NCBI GenBank assembly: GCA_005777805.1
Contig: SXLG01000154.1
Location: 1-38,572, forward strand
Reading direction: 5' to 3'
Origin: Pseudomonadota bacterium
GTDB lineage: Bacteria; Desulfobacterota; Binatia; UBA12015
Length of the DNA: 38,572 nt
Part shown: one piece after another, positions 23,101 through 31,278 of the stretch
Layout: each line of letters opens with the position of its first letter
How positions within the stretch are numbered: the first letter of the stretch is position 1
Translations under genes and position numbers: made by a program
Notes under the pieces: model-generated
What the model saw: only the letters and a program-made list of their open reading frames with translations
Database searches by the model: none
Told to the model about the DNA's origin: nothing

Positions 23101-24548
23101 GCGCGCCCGGCTCGGCCTCCCGGCCGCCGCCGCCGCCCGCAGGCGGTGCAACGCGCAGCGGCGCGCCCGCGACCACGGTGGATACGGCCGAGCCACCACC
23201 GCCAACCTCTCTTTCCGACCCGCGCGACCACCTCGAACGCACGCTCGGCCTTGGCGACACGATCATGCTCGCCGTCTCCAGCGTGATCGGCGTCGGCATA
23301 TTCTTGACGCCAGGCGCGGTGGCCACACTGGTGCCGGAACCGCGCCTCTTCCTGCTCGCCTGGGTCGTAGGCGGCGGCCTCTCGCTGGCCGGCGCGCTCG
23401 CCAACGCCGAGATGGGAGCAATCTTCCCGCGCGCCGGCGGCGACTACGTCTGGCTGCGCGTCGCCTTCCACCCGCTGGCGGGCTTTCTCGTCGGTTGGCT
23501 CACATTTTTCGTGATCTACGCGGGCACGGTCGCAACCCTCGCCGCCGGCTTCGCCGAGAGCCTGGGCCACTTCATCCCGCTCGCAGCACCGGCCCAACTC
23601 GGCGTGGCGGTTGCGGCGATCATCGGCGCGACGCTGCTCAACGTGCGCGGCGTCCGGCTTGCCGCTCGTCTCAACGACCTGACCGGTTGGGTCAAGGTCG
23701 GAGCACTGGCGACGCTGGCCCTGGCTGGATGGCTGGTCACGCCCGAAGCGCTGCCCGTCGCGGCAGCATTGCCCGCGGTCGCGCCGGCCACGGTCTCGGG
23801 CTTCGCGCTGGGGCTCTCGCCGATCCTCTTCAGCTACCTCGGTTGGAACGCCCCGGTCTATGTCGCGAGCGAAATTCGCGCGCCCGACCGCATTCTGCCG
23901 CGCGCTCTCTTCATCGGCCTGGGCCTCTGTACCGCGCTCTATCTGCTGCTCAATGCGCTCTACCTGCACGCTCTGCCCGGAGGCCAGCTCGCGGGCGTGC
24001 CGGCGGCCGGCAGTGCTGCCGCGACCGTCCTCTTCGGCCCGCTCGGCGGCCGGCTGATCAGTGGCTTGATCCTGGTCTCGGTCGCAGGCTGCCTCAGTGC
24101 CACGGTCCTGGTCGGTCCGCGGATCGCCTATGCCATGGCGCTCGACGGCCACTTCATCGCGGGTGTCGAGCGCATACATCCCAAATATCGAACGCCGCAT
24201 GTCGCGCTCTGGTTGCAGGCCGGTGTCTCGATCTCGTTGCTCCTCCTGCTGCAACGCTTCCCGAGCGTGCTCGACTACACCACCTTCGCCATCGTGCTCG
24301 CGACCACGGCCGACACCGCAGCACTCTACGTCCTGCGCTGGCGCCAGCCCGACCTCGAGCGGCCCTACCGCGCCTGGGGCTACCCGTGGGTACCGGCACT
24401 CTACCTGCTGGCAAATGCCGGAATCGCGCTCGGGATGCTCGCCGGGCGGCCCCTCGAATGCCTGATCGCGCTCGCCGTCACCGCAACAGCCCTGCCCTTC
24501 TGGTGGCTGCTCGATCGGCGCCGACCGGTACGAGGAGAGATAGCCTAG
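23097..24548 (+). CDS. APC-family amino acid permease
   Basis: A 483-aa inner-membrane transporter of the amino acid-polyamine-organocation superfamily. A Pro-rich cytoplasmic N-terminus (about 45 aa) precedes TM1, which has the unwound substrate-binding motif SSVIGVGIFLTPG. TM2 starts LLAWVVGGGLSLAGALANAEMGAIFPRAGGDYVWLR, as in LAT-type APC members, and TM6 contains FSYLGWNAPVYVASEIRAPDRILPRA. About twelve hydrophobic segments are visible and the length is normal for the family. The start overlaps the preceding stop (ATGA), so it is translationally coupled to the exported MBL hydrolase. Together the operon could release an amino acid or amine outside the cytoplasm and import it; that link is inference. 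Confidence 0.92.
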   Translation: MSAPGSASRPPPPPAGGATRSGAPATTVDTAEPPPPTSLSDPRDHLERTLGLGDTIMLAVSSVIGVGIFLTPGAVATLVPEPRLFLLAWVVGGGLSLAGALANAEMGAIFPRAGGDYVWLRVAFHPLAGFLVGWLTFFVIYAGTVATLAAGFAESLGHFIPLAAPAQLGVAVAAIIGATLLNVRGVRLAARLNDLTGWVKVGALATLALAGWLVTPEALPVAAALPAVAPATVSGFALGLSPILFSYLGWNAPVYVASEIRAPDRILPRALFIGLGLCTALYLLLNALYLHALPGGQLAGVPAAGSAAATVLFGPLGGRLISGLILVSVAGCLSATVLVGPRIAYAMALDGHFIAGVERIHPKYRTPHVALWLQAGVSISLLLLLQRFPSVLDYTTFAIVLATTADTAALYVLRWRQPDLERPYRAWGYPWVPALYLLANAGIALGMLAGRPLECLIALAVTATALPFWWLLDRRRPVRGEIA

Positions 24549-24765
24549 TCCGGCGCGGCCCGGAGCCGTCTTCTGTTGGCTGCTCGATGCGGGCCGACCT
24601 GCACAGGCTCCGGCGGAGACTCGGCCCTCTACGCGGCGCTCGACCGAGACGACTGCCTGACCACGGCCCGGGATCTGACTCGATCAGAAACTCGGCCCTC
24701 TACCGGTTCGGGCTCTGCCACCGGCTCCGATCCCAACCCCGGATCCCGCCCGCCGTGGCGTCCGG

Positions 24766-26922
24766 TCAGTAGAGCGTCGCGATCAGGCCCGCGCGTGGGC
24801 GGATGCCGGGCGCGGGTAGGCCGACCGCCTGCTGGGCCCGCGAATCGGTCAGGTTGTCGATCGCAAGATAGACCTCGAGCCACTCGAGCGCCTGCCAGGA
24901 GAGTGCCAGGTCGAGCTGCTCGTAGCCGGCGAGCCGCACCGGTTCGTCGCCGGTCGGGATCGAAGCGTCGAGCGTGGTCGACACGACGAGCGCCTGGAGG
25001 CGAGCCGTCACGGCCGGCAGCGGCTGCCAGCTTGCGGCCACGCCACCGACCCAGGCCGGGCGATTGAGGAGCGGCACCGACGAATCGACGTTCTCGACGT
25101 GGTTCCAGGTGGTGAAGGCCGCGAGTTCGAGTGCGGCGATCGGGCGGCCGCGCGCGCCCAGCTCGACGCCACGCGACTCCACCTGGCGGAGGTTTTCGAG
25201 CCGGAAGGTGGCGAGATTGAAGTCGATCAGATCGCGCACATCGAGATCAAAATACGTTGCCGAGAGTTCGGCTCGCCCAGCGGCGAGACTCCACTCCAGA
25301 CCGGCGTCCCAGCCCCTGCCGTGCTCCGGCACCAGCTCGCGGTTGCCGACGAGCGGGTTGGCGAGCGCGTAGAAGCTCGGCAACTTGAAGCCCTCGCCCC
25401 AGCTCGCCGTGAAGCTGAGGCCAGTACTTGACGCCTGCCAACTGCCGACAAAGCGCGGCGTCACCTCGGTGGGGAAGCCCTCGGGCACATCGGCCCGCAC
25501 GCCCCCCTGTAGCGTGACGCCGGCGCCCGGCCGCCAGAGGCCCTCGAGAAAGGGCCCGCCGACGATGCGATCGAGCTGGTAATCCGCAGCGCCGGGGATG
25601 GTCACGCCGCCGAAGACGAGGTCGCCGGCACTGGTGCCGCGTTCGTAGTCGGCATCGACCCCGCCGGTCACGTCAATCACATTCCACGGCCGCGCCGTGG
25701 TCTGTCCCGAGAGGGTGTAGCTCTGGTAGCGATCGAAGGTGCCCGGCTCGGCGGGCACGGTGGGCGGCACGCCGGGCGAGGAGCGATCCTCCCAGCGCTG
25801 GGTCGAGGTCAGCCACACGGCACCATCGAGCGCATCGGCGATCTCTCCCTCCCCGGCGAAACCCAGGTCGAGTTCCTCGATCTCTCGCTTCTCGAACTGG
25901 CCGTTGAGGGTCGCATAGCGTGGCCCGCCACTGAATTCTGGATAGGCTGCGCTGTGCGTGCCGGCAAAGCGCAGCGTGCCACGCAACTCGGGCGCGTCCG
26001 CACCTCTGCCCAGCGGCATCTGTCCGGTGGTGAAGATCTCGCCACCGCGGTAGCTGCCGAGGTCCGACGGGACGCCATCGTCGAGCCAGGATCCGACGAC
26101 CGAGACACCGCCCGGACCCACCGGACCGCTCGCCTCGCCGCTGACCTGGGCGTAACCCCAGCGTCCGCCGGCGATGCCGACCTTCGAGCGCGGCGTGTCG
26201 CCGGCCCGCCGCGTGACGAAGTTGATTGCGCCGGCCAGCGCGTCGGAGCCATGCACAGCCGAGAGCGGGCCGCGCACGACCTCGATGCGTTCGATGCCGT
26301 CGGTGCCGAGCGTCGAGAGATCGAACGAGCCACCGCGGGCGTTGGTCGGATCGTTGACCGCAATGCCGTCGATCATCACCAGCGTGTGATTCGGGTCGAG
26401 CCCGCGCATGAAGATGTCGGCGCGACTGCCGCGAGCCGCGGGCTGCTCGACGTAGATCCCCTCGAGGTGACGCAAAGCCTCGACGACGCCGTCGAAGTGC
26501 TGCGCCGCCAGCGTCGCGCGGTCGATCACGTCGACCGCTCCGGGTACGTCCAGCAGCGCTACGGGCGACCGGCTCGCGATGACCGAGAGCCGCTCCGCCT
26601 CTTGCGGCTTGCTGCCCCGGTCCGCAGCCGTGTCGGCCTGCATGTCGGTCTTCGTCTCGACGGGTTTCGCCCGTCGCGGTGCGCCACCTCGGTCCGCGCT
26701 GGGGACACTCTCTGGCGCGGCGATCGGCAGCGCATCCACGGCGCCATCGCCAGCAACAACGCCCAGCGAGACAGGCTCCTCCGCGGGCGCGGGAGACACC
26801 GCCGGGGAGTCGGCCGCCGCCAGCCGCGCGACGCAGAGGCAGAGTCCTGCGGTAATCAGGGCCGCGCCGCGCGCTCTGGCGAGACCTCTTCTCCTCCTGC
26901 TTCGAGCATCCGTCGTTTGCAC
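24766..26922 (-). CDS. TonB-dependent outer-membrane receptor (BtuB-like)
   Basis: A 718-aa outer-membrane transporter powered by TonB. After a signal peptide (RGAALITAGLCLCVARLAAA) and a roughly 75-aa linker, a TonB-box-like segment ERLSVIASR leads into the plug domain: VPGAVDVIDR, GIYVEQPAARGSRADIFMRG, TLVMIDGIAVNDP and GIERIEVVRGPLSAVHGSDALAGAINFVTRR. The beta-barrel follows (about 450 aa), with the late motif SFTASWGEGFKLPSFYAL and ending LEVYLAIDNLTDSRAQQ...AGLIATLY, the terminal aromatic being typical of barrel proteins. The family imports vitamin B12, siderophores or sugars; the substrate is not clear and no cobalamin riboswitch was recognised upstream. GTG 26922 is chosen as the last start before the signal peptide; ATG 27081 would add 53 odd residues and overlap an antitoxin remnant. 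Confidence 0.92.
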   Translation of the reverse strand: MQTTDARSRRRRGLARARGAALITAGLCLCVARLAAADSPAVSPAPAEEPVSLGVVAGDGAVDALPIAAPESVPSADRGGAPRRAKPVETKTDMQADTAADRGSKPQEAERLSVIASRSPVALLDVPGAVDVIDRATLAAQHFDGVVEALRHLEGIYVEQPAARGSRADIFMRGLDPNHTLVMIDGIAVNDPTNARGGSFDLSTLGTDGIERIEVVRGPLSAVHGSDALAGAINFVTRRAGDTPRSKVGIAGGRWGYAQVSGEASGPVGPGGVSVVGSWLDDGVPSDLGSYRGGEIFTTGQMPLGRGADAPELRGTLRFAGTHSAAYPEFSGGPRYATLNGQFEKREIEELDLGFAGEGEIADALDGAVWLTSTQRWEDRSSPGVPPTVPAEPGTFDRYQSYTLSGQTTARPWNVIDVTGGVDADYERGTSAGDLVFGGVTIPGAADYQLDRIVGGPFLEGLWRPGAGVTLQGGVRADVPEGFPTEVTPRFVGSWQASSTGLSFTASWGEGFKLPSFYALANPLVGNRELVPEHGRGWDAGLEWSLAAGRAELSATYFDLDVRDLIDFNLATFRLENLRQVESRGVELGARGRPIAALELAAFTTWNHVENVDSSVPLLNRPAWVGGVAASWQPLPAVTARLQALVVSTTLDASIPTGDEPVRLAGYEQLDLALSWQALEWLEVYLAIDNLTDSRAQQAVGLPAPGIRPRAGLIATLY

Positions 26923-27016
26923 TCCGAGCGCAGCACAGCAGGACCGTACGGCGCGGGCAAATCGGCCCGCGCCGCACCCGGAAGCTCGCGGACCAAGCCT
27001 GGAGGGTACGGCGGGC

Positions 27017-27220
27017 CTACCCCATCGTCTCGATGAGTCGCAGACCCGGCATCCGCAGGAATGTCGAGACGGTCCTCCCACCCGGCATTACCGGAACCCG
27101 CTTTGGCAGCGGCTTGCCCCGCTTGGTGATGGCGATCTCATGATGGGTCTCGGCCACTTCGTCGATCAGGCGCAAGCAGCCCTACTCGAGGACACTGCCC
27201 GGAACGGTCTTCTCGGTCAT
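27017..27220 (-). pseudogene. Phd/YefM-type antitoxin remnant 1 (in-frame amber)
   Basis: The minus strand from ATG 27220 reads MTEKTVPGSVLE, then TAG (27182-27184), then GCLRLIDEVAETHHEIAITK and RGKPLPKRVPVMPGG before a TAG at 27017. The EVAETHHEIAITKRGKPLPKRV segment is the Phd/YefM antitoxin DNA-binding core. The stop sits where the second copy at 27676-27918 has Gln (KQGCLRL), one base change away (CAG to TAG). After VMPGG the sequence no longer resembles the second copy, suggesting a frameshift or recombination. No toxin gene follows; the TonB receptor lies downstream. It is not in the ORF track. Confidence 0.8.
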
Positions 27221-27267
27221 GGGCTTGCCGCCATCGCCCGACTTCCCAGGGGCTGGAATCTACTTGA

Positions 27268-27534
27268 CACGGCGGTGCGCAGTGGCAGCGCAAGACTGGA
27301 ATCTCCGGCGTGACCAAGGTCAAGCTCGCGGGGGACGATGCCAGCGGCCAGGGCAGCTTCGACCTCAAGGGCAAGAACCTGTCGCTGGCGGTCGAGGCAG
27401 AGGACCTCCCCTTGCAGGCCGAGGTGCGGCTCGATCCCTCGGCTCTGGCCGGCCGCTCCAGCACGGCGGACTGGGCGGCACTCGACAGCGAATGCGCCTT
27501 CAACAGCTCGGCCTCGACCCTCACCTGCGAGTAA
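27268..27534 (+). pseudogene. Orphan 3' fragment of a secreted-protein gene
   Basis: After a TGA at 27265 the plus frame is open to a TAA at 27532 and codes about 88 residues. The text (GISGVTKVKLAGDDASGQGS.., LDSECAFNSSASTLTCE) has the composition of the C-terminal end of a secreted or cell-surface protein: alternating beta-strands and two Cys. The ORF track starts it at GTG 27310, without a Shine-Dalgarno. It has no plausible start or signal peptide and lies inside the pseudogene cluster between the two antitoxin remnants. I read it as the surviving 3' end of a gene whose 5' part was replaced. Family not recognised. Confidence 0.5.
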
Positions 27535-27652
27535 CTAAGCCCGCGGCTGCGGAGGAGAGGCCGCGCGTGTTCGGTGGCGGCCGCGTCCTTGCGGCCACGC
27601 GCCGGTGCTCACCGACCCACCAGAGGCGCACATACGTGTCGAGTACAAGCAT
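27521..27652 (-). pseudogene. vapC (PIN-domain toxin) 5' stub
   Basis: From ATG 27652 the minus strand reads MLVLDTYVRLWWVGEH, the typical N-terminus of VapC/PIN RNase toxins with the first catalytic Asp (D5). After about codon 16 (near 27605) the resemblance ends, and the frame runs on through unrelated Arg/Pro-rich sequence to a stop at 27521, overlapping the end of the orphan fragment. It begins 23 bp after the stop of antitoxin remnant 2, the normal spacing and order for an antitoxin-vapC operon. The remaining 115 or so residues of the toxin are missing. Confidence 0.75.
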
Positions 27653-27675
27653 CGTCAATGATTGCCGTCGAGATC

Positions 27676-27918
27676 TCAGCCTGCGGCCCAGGTCAGCGGC
27701 TGCAAGAATTCCCGCTCGGCAACGAGCATCTTCGAGCGGCCGCGGATACCCGCGATGATTTCGGCCTCGTGCTCGGGCATCATCGAGACAAGTTTCGCCG
27801 ACGGTTTGCCCAGCTTGGTGATGACGATCTAACGACGGGTCTCGGCCACCTCGTCGATCAGACGCAAGCAGCCCTGCTTGAAGACACTGGCCGAAACGAT
27901 GTTCTTGGTCATGGACAT
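27676..27918 (-). pseudogene. Phd/YefM-type antitoxin remnant 2 (in-frame amber)
   Basis: From ATG 27918 (or 27912) the minus strand reads MSMTKNIVSASVFKQGCLRL, IDEVAETRR, TAG (27829-27831), IVITKLGKPSAKLVSMMPEH, EAEIIAGIRGRSKMLVAERE and so on to TGA 27676. Apart from the amber at codon 30 it is a full-length 80-residue Phd/YefM antitoxin: an N-terminal DNA-binding core and a C-terminal toxin-binding tail (..IRGRSKMLV.., typical of antitoxins paired with VapC). At the amber position copy 1 has Glu (GAG). Upstream, both copies share GCACCGCCGTGTC(A/G)AG(T/C)AG, so they are true duplicates including promoter DNA. The ORF track shows only the shortened 27829 fragment. Confidence 0.82.
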
Positions 27919-28228
27919 GTCGCTCAGAGGAGACGACCTGCTCGACACGGCGGTGCCCGCAACGGCGAGATGGCCCCGTGAGCATCCGACCTCATGGTTC
28001 CCCCCCGGGGTGGCGCGCAGACGCTGTCCGGTGGCATCGCAAGCAGCCCGCCCGTGGCCCAGGCGCTCTCCCGGGATCGCCCGCATGGCGACTGGGCGAA
28101 CCTCATGGCGTTCGTGTCACGCGGATTGGAACCCCGCGCGTCCGCCGCGTGTCGACTCGCGGGCACAGCTGCTTCCGACGGCTCGAGTAACGGGCGCCAC
28201 AAGGGTGCCATCCGAGCCACGCCCCCGC
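27919..28228. other. Intergenic region without recognisable gene
   Basis: About 310 bp between antitoxin remnant 2 and the end of the minus-strand lipoprotein gene. It holds the shared antitoxin upstream element (about 27938-27960). Otherwise only GC-rich shadow frames are present; no RNA gene or repeat was recognised. Confidence 0.45.
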
Positions 28229-28236
28229 TCAGGGGG
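28222..28236 (-). terminator. Hairpin spanning the lipoprotein stop codon
   Basis: CCCCC-GCTCA-GGGGG is a perfect 5-bp, all-GC stem whose loop contains the minus-strand stop codon. No T-run follows, so terminator activity is uncertain. Confidence 0.3.
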
Positions 28237-29656
28237 AGGAGAGCGAGGGCGGTGTCCCCGGCGTACCGCCGACGCTCGCGAGCTGCGAAGTGTGCCAAGT
28301 CTCCTCGGCATATGCGTACTTGTACGCAGCGTCGCCTGCCGTCAACTGCTGGCAGTAGTTCAACACCCGGGGACCACAGCGGTAGATCTGTGCGTCTTGC
28401 GAATCTCCGGGCAGGTGGAGAGGCACGTAGATGAAGAACTGCTCGCCGTCACTGGCGAGATTGGAGCCCGTGTTGTTCATCCCGACCCGTCCTGCGGCAG
28501 CCGCAATGACTTCCCGCGGCGAGCCTTCAGGAAACATGTAAAGCGTCCCCTCCGCCTGACCGAGGATCGGCGGGTCGCTGATCTTGAGCTTGCCGTATGA
28601 AGTCGCGGTCACACCGACGGTCACGCCCCAGACCGGATCGGTCATGGTCTCGACGTTGAAGGCGACCGGGCCCGTGCTCGCCGGCAGGCCGGGAACAAAG
28701 AGATCGCGGCACCAGACTCCGCCCGCCTCGCCACGCGCCGCGTTGCAGCTCACAACGCGGCCGGCGCGGGTGACGGCGAGTGCGTTGCCTGCGGGCGAGA
28801 GGGCGATGTCGGTCACGGGCGCGCCGGTGTCGGCGACCGTCCGGCAGGAGTCCCGCTGGACCCAGTTCAAGACGGGGCAGTAAACGATACTGCCGTCCTT
28901 CAGGCCTCCCCAGAGCTCACCCGTGTGGGTGTCATACGCGAGCGCGTAGACGTCGCCACCCGTGGCGTAGATCGGCATGTTGTCGCAGTTGCGGTCGATG
29001 TTGCACATGTCGATGTGACCGCTTGAGAGGCCGACGTAGAAGTCGCCGTTGCCGTCGGGGGCCGTCACCGCATTGACGTCGCTCTGGAAACCGTCAATTA
29101 TACGCCCCGCTGCGGCTCCCGGGCCGCGCACGGCGACCTGTCCCGAATTCTTGCTGAGGGCGAAGCCACCCAGGATCGCGCCGGCCTGATTGCCGGCGAG
29201 CGAGCTGACCGCCCAGGCCTCCGTCTCGTGCTCCGGATCCAGGATGTCGCCGAGCCAGCAGCCGAAAGTGTCGTCGCCATCGAATGTGTTGGGCCAACAG
29301 TTCGGGCCATGGTCCCCTGCAAAGCCATCGCCGGGGGCGCAGCCACCGTCGAGGCCAGCCTGACACCACTCGCCGTGGCCTTCCTGAAAACGCGCGTCGT
29401 TGGAGAGGTCCGTCCCCTCCCGGAACCAGCCGAAGAGGAATCCGCCCGGTTTCGGCGGATAGGCCCAGTCGCTACCGCCCCGCGGGCGGCCGCCGAGCGC
29501 ATCTTCGGCGACGTTGGAACACGCGGCACCGGCGAGCGCGAGCGCCACCGCTGCCGTCACGAGTTCGATGCGGGCGGGGCGACACAAGAGCCGGGATACG
29601 AGGCGTAACGAGTGCCCCGCCGCAGCGCGCAAGTTCGACAGCCCTCCGAAGTGCAT
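28229..29656 (-). CDS. Lipoprotein with propeller-like repeats, function unknown
   Basis: A 475-aa predicted lipoprotein. Its long basic n-region is followed by the hydrophobic run ELVTAAVALALAGAAC, with the lipobox Cys near residue 46. The mature part has repeated short strand motifs with Gly-Asp turns (DVNAVTAPDGNGDFYVGLSS, GGDVYALAYDTHTGELWGGL, VTDIALSPAGNALAVTRAGR), suggesting a WD40-like or similar beta-propeller. Several Cys (about ten) could form disulfides outside the cytoplasm. I do not recognise a named family. ATG 29656 lies so close to a good -10 box that the transcript is probably leaderless. It is divergent from the LLM oxidoreductase gene across 400 bp. The C-terminus GGTPGTPPSLSSP is low-complexity. 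Confidence 0.8.
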   Translation of the reverse strand: MHFGGLSNLRAAAGHSLRLVSRLLCRPARIELVTAAVALALAGAACSNVAEDALGGRPRGGSDWAYPPKPGGFLFGWFREGTDLSNDARFQEGHGEWCQAGLDGGCAPGDGFAGDHGPNCWPNTFDGDDTFGCWLGDILDPEHETEAWAVSSLAGNQAGAILGGFALSKNSGQVAVRGPGAAAGRIIDGFQSDVNAVTAPDGNGDFYVGLSSGHIDMCNIDRNCDNMPIYATGGDVYALAYDTHTGELWGGLKDGSIVYCPVLNWVQRDSCRTVADTGAPVTDIALSPAGNALAVTRAGRVVSCNAARGEAGGVWCRDLFVPGLPASTGPVAFNVETMTDPVWGVTVGVTATSYGKLKISDPPILGQAEGTLYMFPEGSPREVIAAAAGRVGMNNTGSNLASDGEQFFIYVPLHLPGDSQDAQIYRCGPRVLNYCQQLTAGDAAYKYAYAEETWHTSQLASVGGTPGTPPSLSSP

Positions 29657-29662
29657 GCTCTA

Positions 29663-29691
29663 AAAATACCCACCGACTGCGCGCCGGTCAA
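29663..29691 (-). promoter_or_regulatory. Sigma-70-like promoter giving a leaderless lipoprotein mRNA
   Basis: On the minus strand TTGACC (29691-29686) and TATTTT (29668-29663) are separated by exactly 17 bp, and only six bases separate the -10 box from ATG 29656. Transcription would start at or within a base or two of the A of the ATG, leaving no room for a Shine-Dalgarno. The rest of this 400-bp divergent region (to 30055) shows no gene; an open frame near 29765-29900 was not assignable. Confidence 0.6.
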
Positions 29692-30055
29692 CGGCACCGT
29701 CCTCACCGCGGACCCGCGCCATTACCCCCGAGCATGACCCAGGGCGCCGGGCCGAGCGATTGATCGCACGGAGCTGGGGTTGGCAGTCAATGCGTTCTTT
29801 GGGTTTCGTCGCGAGAGCGGTGATCGGGTGGGGGCTGAAGTGGACCCCGATTTTCGAACCAGGGGATACGGTGGATCCCGCTCAACGAGAGGCGCGGGAA
29901 CATGCGGCTGAAGAGGCCCCCCCGCCCGTGCTCCACATGCATGACGCGATGCGCGCGTAACGCCGTGCGGGCTGGATCTCGCGGTGCGCCCCGGGTAGAG
30001 AGCGCGACCGAGCGAGGCCTCCCGCCTTGCTCCGACCTGCCCGGAGGATACCCGC

Positions 30056-31156
30056 ATGAAGTTCGCTCTCTTCTACGAACTGCCCGTGCCACGGCCCTGG
30101 ACCGAGCGCAGCGAGCTCGACGCCTACCACCAGACCATCGAGCAGGCCGTACTCGGCGACCAGGTCGGTTTCGACAGCTTCTGGACTGTCGAGCACCATT
30201 TTCTCGAGGAGTTCTCGCACTGCTCGAACCCCGAGGTGCTCTACGGCGCGATCGCGGCAAAGACCGAGCGCATCCGTCTCGGCTATGGCGTGCGGCTCCT
30301 GCCCAAGCCCTACAACCACCCCATCCGCACGGCGGAGTCGGTGGCGGTGCTCGATCTGATCTCGAACGGACGGGTCGAGTTCGGCACCGGTCGCTCGGCC
30401 ACCCGCGCCGAACTCGAAGGCTTTGGCGTCGATCCGCACGAGACGCGCGAACAGTGGAGCGAAGCTCTCGAGCACATCGTCGGAGCCTGGACCGAGGACC
30501 TCTACCAAGCCAAAGGCAAGCACTGGCAAATGGGCGGCCCGCGCCGCGTCTTGCCCAAGCCGATCCAGAAACCGCACCCGCCCCTCTGGGGAGCGACCAG
30601 CAGCACCGAGGGCCACTACGAGATCGGCCGGCGCGGCCTCGGCCTCTGCTCGTTCACGGTCGGTGTGCCCCCCGAGGATCTGGCGCCCCGCCTCGAAATG
30701 TACCGCAAGGGTCTCGACGAGTGCGTGCAGCCGGTGGGCAAGTTCCGCAACAGCCGCGCCGCAACCTTCACCATGGTCCATTGCGCCGAGACCGACGACG
30801 CGGCCTTCGCCGACGCGAACGTGGCTTTCCCCTGGTACCTGCGAACGGCGGTCGCCCACATCGCGAGCCTGAACGACTGGATGGGCGGCAAGAACCTCGG
30901 CTCGTACGCCTACGCCGCCGAGCTCGACCAGGTGATCAAGAGCGGCGCCATGGACCATCTGAGCCTCGACTTCCTGCGCGAGACCGGTTCGGCCGTGGTC
31001 GGCTCGCCGACGCGCTGCGTCGAGCTGGCGCGGCGCTACGAGAAGGCGGGCTGCGATCTGTTGCTCTGTCTGGTCAACCCCTACAACCTGCCGCACGACA
31101 AGGTGATGAAGTCGATCGAGTTGCTCGGGCGCGAGGTGCTGCCCGAGTTTTCGTGA
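30056..31156 (+). CDS. LLM-class flavin-dependent oxidoreductase (luciferase-like monooxygenase)
   Basis: A 366-aa cytosolic TIM-barrel enzyme of the bacterial luciferase-like family, which uses reduced FMN or F420 to oxygenate or reduce organic substrates. Typical features: MKFALFYELPVPRPW at the start, GFDSFWTVEHHFLEEFSHCS (about 38-57), TERIRLGYGVRLLPKPYNHPIRTAESVAVLDLISNGRVEFGTGRS (about 70-114) and a later PPLWGATSSTEGHYEIGRRGLGL. Length agrees with the group. The start is fixed by GGAGG eight bases before ATG 30056. It is followed, after 122 bp with its own promoter-like sequence, by the DsbA-like lipoprotein. Substrate and cofactor cannot be decided from sequence alone. Confidence 0.93.
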   Translation: MKFALFYELPVPRPWTERSELDAYHQTIEQAVLGDQVGFDSFWTVEHHFLEEFSHCSNPEVLYGAIAAKTERIRLGYGVRLLPKPYNHPIRTAESVAVLDLISNGRVEFGTGRSATRAELEGFGVDPHETREQWSEALEHIVGAWTEDLYQAKGKHWQMGGPRRVLPKPIQKPHPPLWGATSSTEGHYEIGRRGLGLCSFTVGVPPEDLAPRLEMYRKGLDECVQPVGKFRNSRAATFTMVHCAETDDAAFADANVAFPWYLRTAVAHIASLNDWMGGKNLGSYAYAAELDQVIKSGAMDHLSLDFLRETGSAVVGSPTRCVELARRYEKAGCDLLLCLVNPYNLPHDKVMKSIELLGREVLPEFS

Positions 31157-31175
31157 GCCGGAAACCTCGGGCGGC

Positions 31176-31205
31176 TTGACAGCTAAAGGGCCGGTCGAGA
31201 AAGTT
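31176..31205 (+). promoter_or_regulatory. Possible promoter upstream of the DsbA-like gene
   Basis: A perfect -35 hexamer TTGACA at 31176 is followed by 17-18 bp and then AAAGTT, a poor -10 match. It lies 100 bp upstream of the DsbA-like start in the 122-bp gap after the LLM gene. Weak support. Confidence 0.3.
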
Positions 31206-31278
31206 CGAGAATCATGAACAGCGTCTGGGCCGGAGCCCATTCGAATAGTTCCATGTTCCACAGAGGAGGTTTGCTGAC

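Noticed and set aside
26923-27110. Cobalamin riboswitch upstream of the BtuB-like receptor
   Set aside because: No B12-box-like sequence was seen on the minus strand; the region is instead an antitoxin remnant.
27017-27918. Amber recoding (TAG read as an amino acid) to explain both antitoxin stops
   Set aside because: TAG serves as the normal stop of the phosphotriesterase-family and permease genes in this window, and the toxin is also truncated, so decay is simpler.
29760-29960. Open frames near 29765-29900 that could be a transposase or gene fragment
   Set aside because: I could not match the text to any family on either strand; no start signal or terminal repeats, so left as intergenic.
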